The notes under the pieces are model-generated. The model ran no database searches. It was given only the letters and a program-made list of their open reading frames with translations, and had not been told where the DNA came from. From DASXMX01 sp036794395 (GTDB lineage Bacteria > Planctomycetota > Phycisphaerae > Tepidisphaerales > Tepidisphaeraceae): a DNA stretch of 8,807 bases. The DNA is taken from NCBI GenBank assembly GCA_036794395.1, contig DAIRGS010000292.1, positions 1 to 8,807 on the forward strand, given 5' to 3'. The position numbers and the translations under genes were made by a program. Position 1 is the first letter of the stretch. Each line of letters starts with the position of its first letter. This document shows, one piece after another, positions 6,200 to 8,807 of the stretch.

Positions 6200-6207
6200 T
6201 GAATCTT

Positions 6208-8544
6208 ATGAGACGTGCGTTGCGACGTGTGGCAATGGCGGTCGTGGTTGGCGGGCTGGGTTCGTGGGTTCTGGTGCCCGCGCCGGCGGCACAGGGCCTC
6301 GAGCCGCTGCCGCAACAGCAAATCGCGACAGTACAACAACTTCAAAGCCAGGCTCGTGCTGAAGCCCTGGCGGGTCACTTTGACCAAACCGACCAGATCC
6401 TCGGCAAAGCGGCTTCTCTCTCGCACGACCCGAACGTCGTGCGCCTCGCAAGCTATTCGAGCACATTTAAAGCTCAGCTCGAAGCCTTTGCCGCCGCGCG
6501 ATATAAGCAATATGACGATCTCGTCGCTCAGGCCAAGCTGCTGATCAAGAATCAGAAGCCCGATTACGCGATGGATATCGCATCCCGCGCCTATTCGCTC
6601 TGCGATACGAAAGAGACCCCCATCGGCGGTCCTCACATCACCAAAGACGATTTCCGCAAGGAGGCGTGGGTGGATGCGCTGGTGACCGAGACCATCCGCC
6701 GGGCTCAGCAATATGATGACTCGGAACAGTGGCTCAAGTCAATGCGGCTGTACTCGGACCTGAGCATTATCGAACCCGCCGTTCCCGGTTGGAAGGACAA
6801 GCTCAAGTTCGCAACCCGCCACGTCCGGCTGCTCGCAATGTACACCCCCGACGCCCTTAAGACGTTCCAGGAATCTGAATCTGGCGAGCGCGAGGCCGTC
6901 GAGCAGATTCTCAAGCCCACCACGCAGCCGACGACCCAGGCCGCCAAGACCGATCCAAATGACAAAGCCGTCAACGACAGCTTCAAGGTCGATTGGCACG
7001 AGACCCTTCGGGGCGTAAAGCCCGACATGCTCTGGCAGGCCCTGGTCGATGCCGACGCCAACTATTACCGCGGCATCACCTACAAAGACATGGCCGTCGG
7101 CGGCTTCAACGCCCTCAGGGCCGTGGTTTCAACCAAGGGACTCGAAAAGTCGTTCCCTGGCTTGGCTGATGCCGACCGCAAGGCAGAGTTTCTCCGCGCC
7201 GTCGATAAGTTTTCCGAAGCCAACAAAACCGCCGTCCCGACCACCGAACAAGCGACGCTTCGTTTGACGCTTGCAAACATCCGCCGGGCCAATTCCGATA
7301 CGATTCGCCTGCCGGATGCAGTCCTGACCAGCGAGTTTGCCGACGGCGCCTTTGAAAAGCTCGATCCGTTTACCAGCATGATCTGGCCTAGCGACCTTGA
7401 AGAATTCAACAAGGCCACCCAGGGCAAGTTCAGCGGCGTTGGCGTCCAGATTCAGACCGACGACGATGGCAGCCTTCGCGTCGTGACTCCGTTGGAAGAC
7501 ACCCCGGCATATAAAGCCGGGATCAAAGCCGGCGATGTGATCACGCATATCGATGGCAAAAGCGCACGGCATATTTCCGTGATGCAGGCCGTCCGCACGA
7601 TTACCGGGCCGGCCGATAGCGCTGTGAAGCTGACCGTTCGAAGCCCCGATGGCAAGTCGAAGGACTACGCCCTGAAGCGCGAGACCATTCACGTGGCCAG
7701 CGTAAAGGGCTACTCCCACAAACCCGGCGGCGGCTGGGATTACATGGTCGATCCGCAGAACAAGATCGGCTATATCCGCATCACCAACTTCACCGCCGAC
7801 ACCGCTGCCGAACTCAACTCGGCCATCGACACCATGAAGCTCCAGAAGGTTCGCGGCCTGGTCATGGATCTGCGTTACAACCCCGGCGGCCTTCTCACCG
7901 CCGCCACCGACGTGGCCGATAAGTTCCTCGATCGCGGAGTGATCGTCAGCACCCGGCCCGATCGCGACACGGGCAATCAGCCCACTGCCGCGATGGCCAA
8001 GCCCGATCCGGATGACTGCGACCTCCCTCTGGTTGTTCTGGTGAATCAGTACTCAGCCAGCGCCAGCGAAATTGTGTCTGGCGCGCTCAAGGAGAACAAT
8101 CAGGGCGATCACCCCCGCGCCATCATTGTGGGCGAACGCACGTTCGGTAAGGGCAGCGTGCAGATGCTGTTCCCACTGGACGAGCACAGGGCTTATCTCA
8201 AGCTTACCACCAGCCACTACTATCTCCCCCTTGGCCGGTGCATCCATCGCGAGGAAAACAGCAAGGAATGGGGAGTCGAGCCCAACGTGACCGTAGCGCT
8301 CACCCCGCACCAGATGCAAGCCGCGATTGACGCCCGCGAAGAACTCGACGTCCTCCGCGACGCGGCCCCTGCTGGTGGCGAGCAGTCCAAGCTCAACCAG
8401 AAAGCCGCTGACGCCGGTGCCGCCGACGCCAAGCCCGGCGAAACGCCCGGCAAGAAAGGCCTTCTCGCCAGCGACCCGCAAATGTCCGCCGCTCTTCTCC
8501 TGCTCCGCCTCCAACTCGAAATCCCCGCAGTAGCACAGTCGTAA
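6208..8544 (+). CDS. Secreted PDZ-S41 family C-terminal processing peptidase (CtpA/Prc type)
   Basis: A 778-residue serine protease that probably acts in the periplasm or cell envelope on C-terminal tails of proteins. A Sec signal peptide (MRRALRR, then a hydrophobic stretch at 8-23, likely cut after APA at about 27) comes first. Residues 30-235 are helical and possibly TPR-like. A Thr/Gln linker follows at about 236-250 (KPTTQPTTQAAK). About 265-400 is the helical region before the PDZ domain (about 403-500; GVGVQI, AGIKAGDVITHIDGK). The S41 core spans about 510-700, with GYIRITNF (521-528) and DLRYNPGG (554-561). The Ser-Lys dyad is Ser618 in YSASASEI and Lys648 in GERTFGKG. The dyad residues are 30 apart, against 25 in E. 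coli Prc and plant CtpA, because of five extra residues around ENNQGDHPRA. The C-terminal tail is rich in Ala, Gly and Lys. It is longer than ordinary CtpA (about 400-450). The gene stands alone with its own terminator. Confidence 0.93.
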   Translation: MRRALRRVAMAVVVGGLGSWVLVPAPAAQGLEPLPQQQIATVQQLQSQARAEALAGHFDQTDQILGKAASLSHDPNVVRLASYSSTFKAQLEAFAAARYKQYDDLVAQAKLLIKNQKPDYAMDIASRAYSLCDTKETPIGGPHITKDDFRKEAWVDALVTETIRRAQQYDDSEQWLKSMRLYSDLSIIEPAVPGWKDKLKFATRHVRLLAMYTPDALKTFQESESGEREAVEQILKPTTQPTTQAAKTDPNDKAVNDSFKVDWHETLRGVKPDMLWQALVDADANYYRGITYKDMAVGGFNALRAVVSTKGLEKSFPGLADADRKAEFLRAVDKFSEANKTAVPTTEQATLRLTLANIRRANSDTIRLPDAVLTSEFADGAFEKLDPFTSMIWPSDLEEFNKATQGKFSGVGVQIQTDDDGSLRVVTPLEDTPAYKAGIKAGDVITHIDGKSARHISVMQAVRTITGPADSAVKLTVRSPDGKSKDYALKRETIHVASVKGYSHKPGGGWDYMVDPQNKIGYIRITNFTADTAAELNSAIDTMKLQKVRGLVMDLRYNPGGLLTAATDVADKFLDRGVIVSTRPDRDTGNQPTAAMAKPDPDDCDLPLVVLVNQYSASASEIVSGALKENNQGDHPRAIIVGERTFGKGSVQMLFPLDEHRAYLKLTTSHYYLPLGRCIHREENSKEWGVEPNVTVALTPHQMQAAIDAREELDVLRDAAPAGGEQSKLNQKAADAGAADAKPGETPGKKGLLASDPQMSAALLLLRLQLEIPAVAQS

Positions 8545-8568
8545 GCGACATTCATGGACCTTTTTCGG

Positions 8569-8605
8569 GCGGCGTGCGATTCAACGTCGTGCGCCGCTTT
8601 TTTTT
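8569..8605 (+). terminator. Intrinsic terminator of the S41 protease gene
   Basis: A 10-bp stem pairs 8569-8578 (GCGGCGTGCG) with 8588-8597 (CGTGCGCCGC), including two G-T wobbles, around a 9-base loop. It is followed immediately by eight T (8598-8605). It starts 24 bases after the stop codon. This is the clearest terminator in the window. Confidence 0.88.
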
Positions 8606-8617
8606 GCTAAGGCAAAG

Positions 8618-8713
8618 CACAGAGGCCACAGAGAACACAGAGGGCACAGAGGAAATGCAGAGAAATTAGCTCAGAAAATTCATGGCTCACCACGGCACGG
8701 AGGACACTGAGGG
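8618..8713. repeat. Tandem 9-base CACAGAGRN repeats, with degenerate copies
   Basis: Four head-to-tail 9-base units occupy 8618-8653: CACAGAGGC, CACAGAGAA, CACAGAGGG and CACAGAGGA. A decayed stretch (8654-8665, AATGCAGAGAAA) follows. Two further units, CACGGAGGA (8696-8704) and CACTGAGGG (8705-8713), restore the pattern after a 30-base AT-richer gap. This kind of array is a familiar intergenic filler in planctomycete-like genomes (general knowledge, not checked here). No gene covers it. Confidence 0.75.
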
Positions 8714-8715
8714 GG

Positions 8716-8807
8716 AATTCGAATGACGAAATTCGAATGACGAATGACTAAATGACAAAACGAAGGGTGCGGTAGTCGGGCATTTGTTTCGTCATTCGTA
8801 TTTCAGT
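8716..8807. repeat. Direct and inverted CGAATGACGAA repeats with hairpin potential
   Basis: AATTCGAATGACGAA occurs twice, at 8716-8730 and 8730-8744. CGAATGACGAAA (8720-8731) is exactly inverted at 8787-8798 (TTTCGTCATTCG), 55 bases further on. A second, nearer pairing of 8751-8766 with 8781-8796 gives an imperfect 16-bp stem (two mismatches and a G-T wobble) around a 14-base loop. The element runs to the window edge and may continue. It could be a small mobile-like hairpin element, but no target duplication is seen. Confidence 0.65.

Larger units (their letters stand above)
5856..6207. other. Divergent intergenic region between argS and the S41 protease gene
   Basis: This 352-base region should hold the promoters of both flanking genes. 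It contains a perfect 10-bp palindrome, ATAACGTTAT (5871-5880), next to the argS ribosome site; a GC-rich hairpin repeat (5881-5919); a minus-strand TATAGC (5927-5922) as a weak -10 candidate for argS without a good -35; and plus-strand candidates TATAAA (6055-6060) and TATAAT (6116-6121). An open frame of 75 codons at 5975-6202 has no ribosome site and no protein-like character, so I do not call it a gene. Confidence 0.6.

Noticed and set aside
6199..6207. First ATG of the S41 protease as start
   Set aside because: The AAGGA site abuts this ATG with no spacing, while it is 8 bases from the second ATG at 6208. The difference is only three residues.
7129..7719. 196-codon open frame antisense within the S41 protease gene
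   Set aside because: It is a by-product of GC-rich codon use over the PDZ-coding region, with no ribosome site or recognisable domain.
8618..8653. CRISPR-like array
   Set aside because: The units are 9 bases long and directly adjacent with no spacers, so it is a simple tandem repeat.

Overview
This 8.8 kb, GC-rich window looks like a bacterial chromosome segment carrying mostly housekeeping genes. The best guess is a planctomycete, possibly of the Phycisphaerae. Three things suggest this: a Thr/Gln/Pro linker (TTQPTTQ type) inside a secreted protease, weak or absent Shine-Dalgarno sequences at some genes, and intergenic CACAGAG-type and CGAATGACGAA-type repeats that I associate with planctomycete and related genomes. 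This is inference from general knowledge; no rRNA or other strict marker is present.

Layout. A single-pass membrane protein of unknown function (117-869, +) is followed by a 250-base gap holding a palindromic repeat (904-950) and a good sigma70-type promoter (1054-1081). That promoter probably drives a compact plus-strand run: pgk (phosphoglycerate kinase, 1120-2304), a HEPN-like helical protein (2319-2819), a small unknown protein (2829-3143) and rpe (ribulose-phosphate 3-epimerase, 3198-3866). Gaps are 14, 9 and 54 bases, so co-transcription is likely. The rpe gene starts at TTG behind two tiny overlapping start-stop ORFs. argS (arginyl-tRNA synthetase, 3891-5855, -) converges on rpe with a 24-base gap and no visible terminator. 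A 352-base divergent intergenic region (5856-6207) contains a second C/G-rich hairpin repeat, a 10-bp palindrome and candidate promoters. It leads into a secreted PDZ-S41 C-terminal processing protease (6208-8544, +), which ends with a strong intrinsic terminator (8569-8605). The right end (about 8610-8807) is non-coding and filled with two kinds of short repeats.

How the genes relate. pgk (glycolysis/Calvin cycle) and rpe (pentose phosphate/Calvin cycle) are both central-carbon enzymes. The two small genes between them have no obvious metabolic role. They resemble the two-gene layout of HEPN-containing modules (toxin-antitoxin or defence-like) and are the most plausible site of something undescribed here. 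The HEPN-like protein lacks the usual RNase motif and its partner is not a recognisable nucleotidyltransferase, so no function is assigned. Bases 1-105 are C-rich with no gene that I can support. I saw no tRNA, rRNA, CRISPR array, insertion sequence or integrase.
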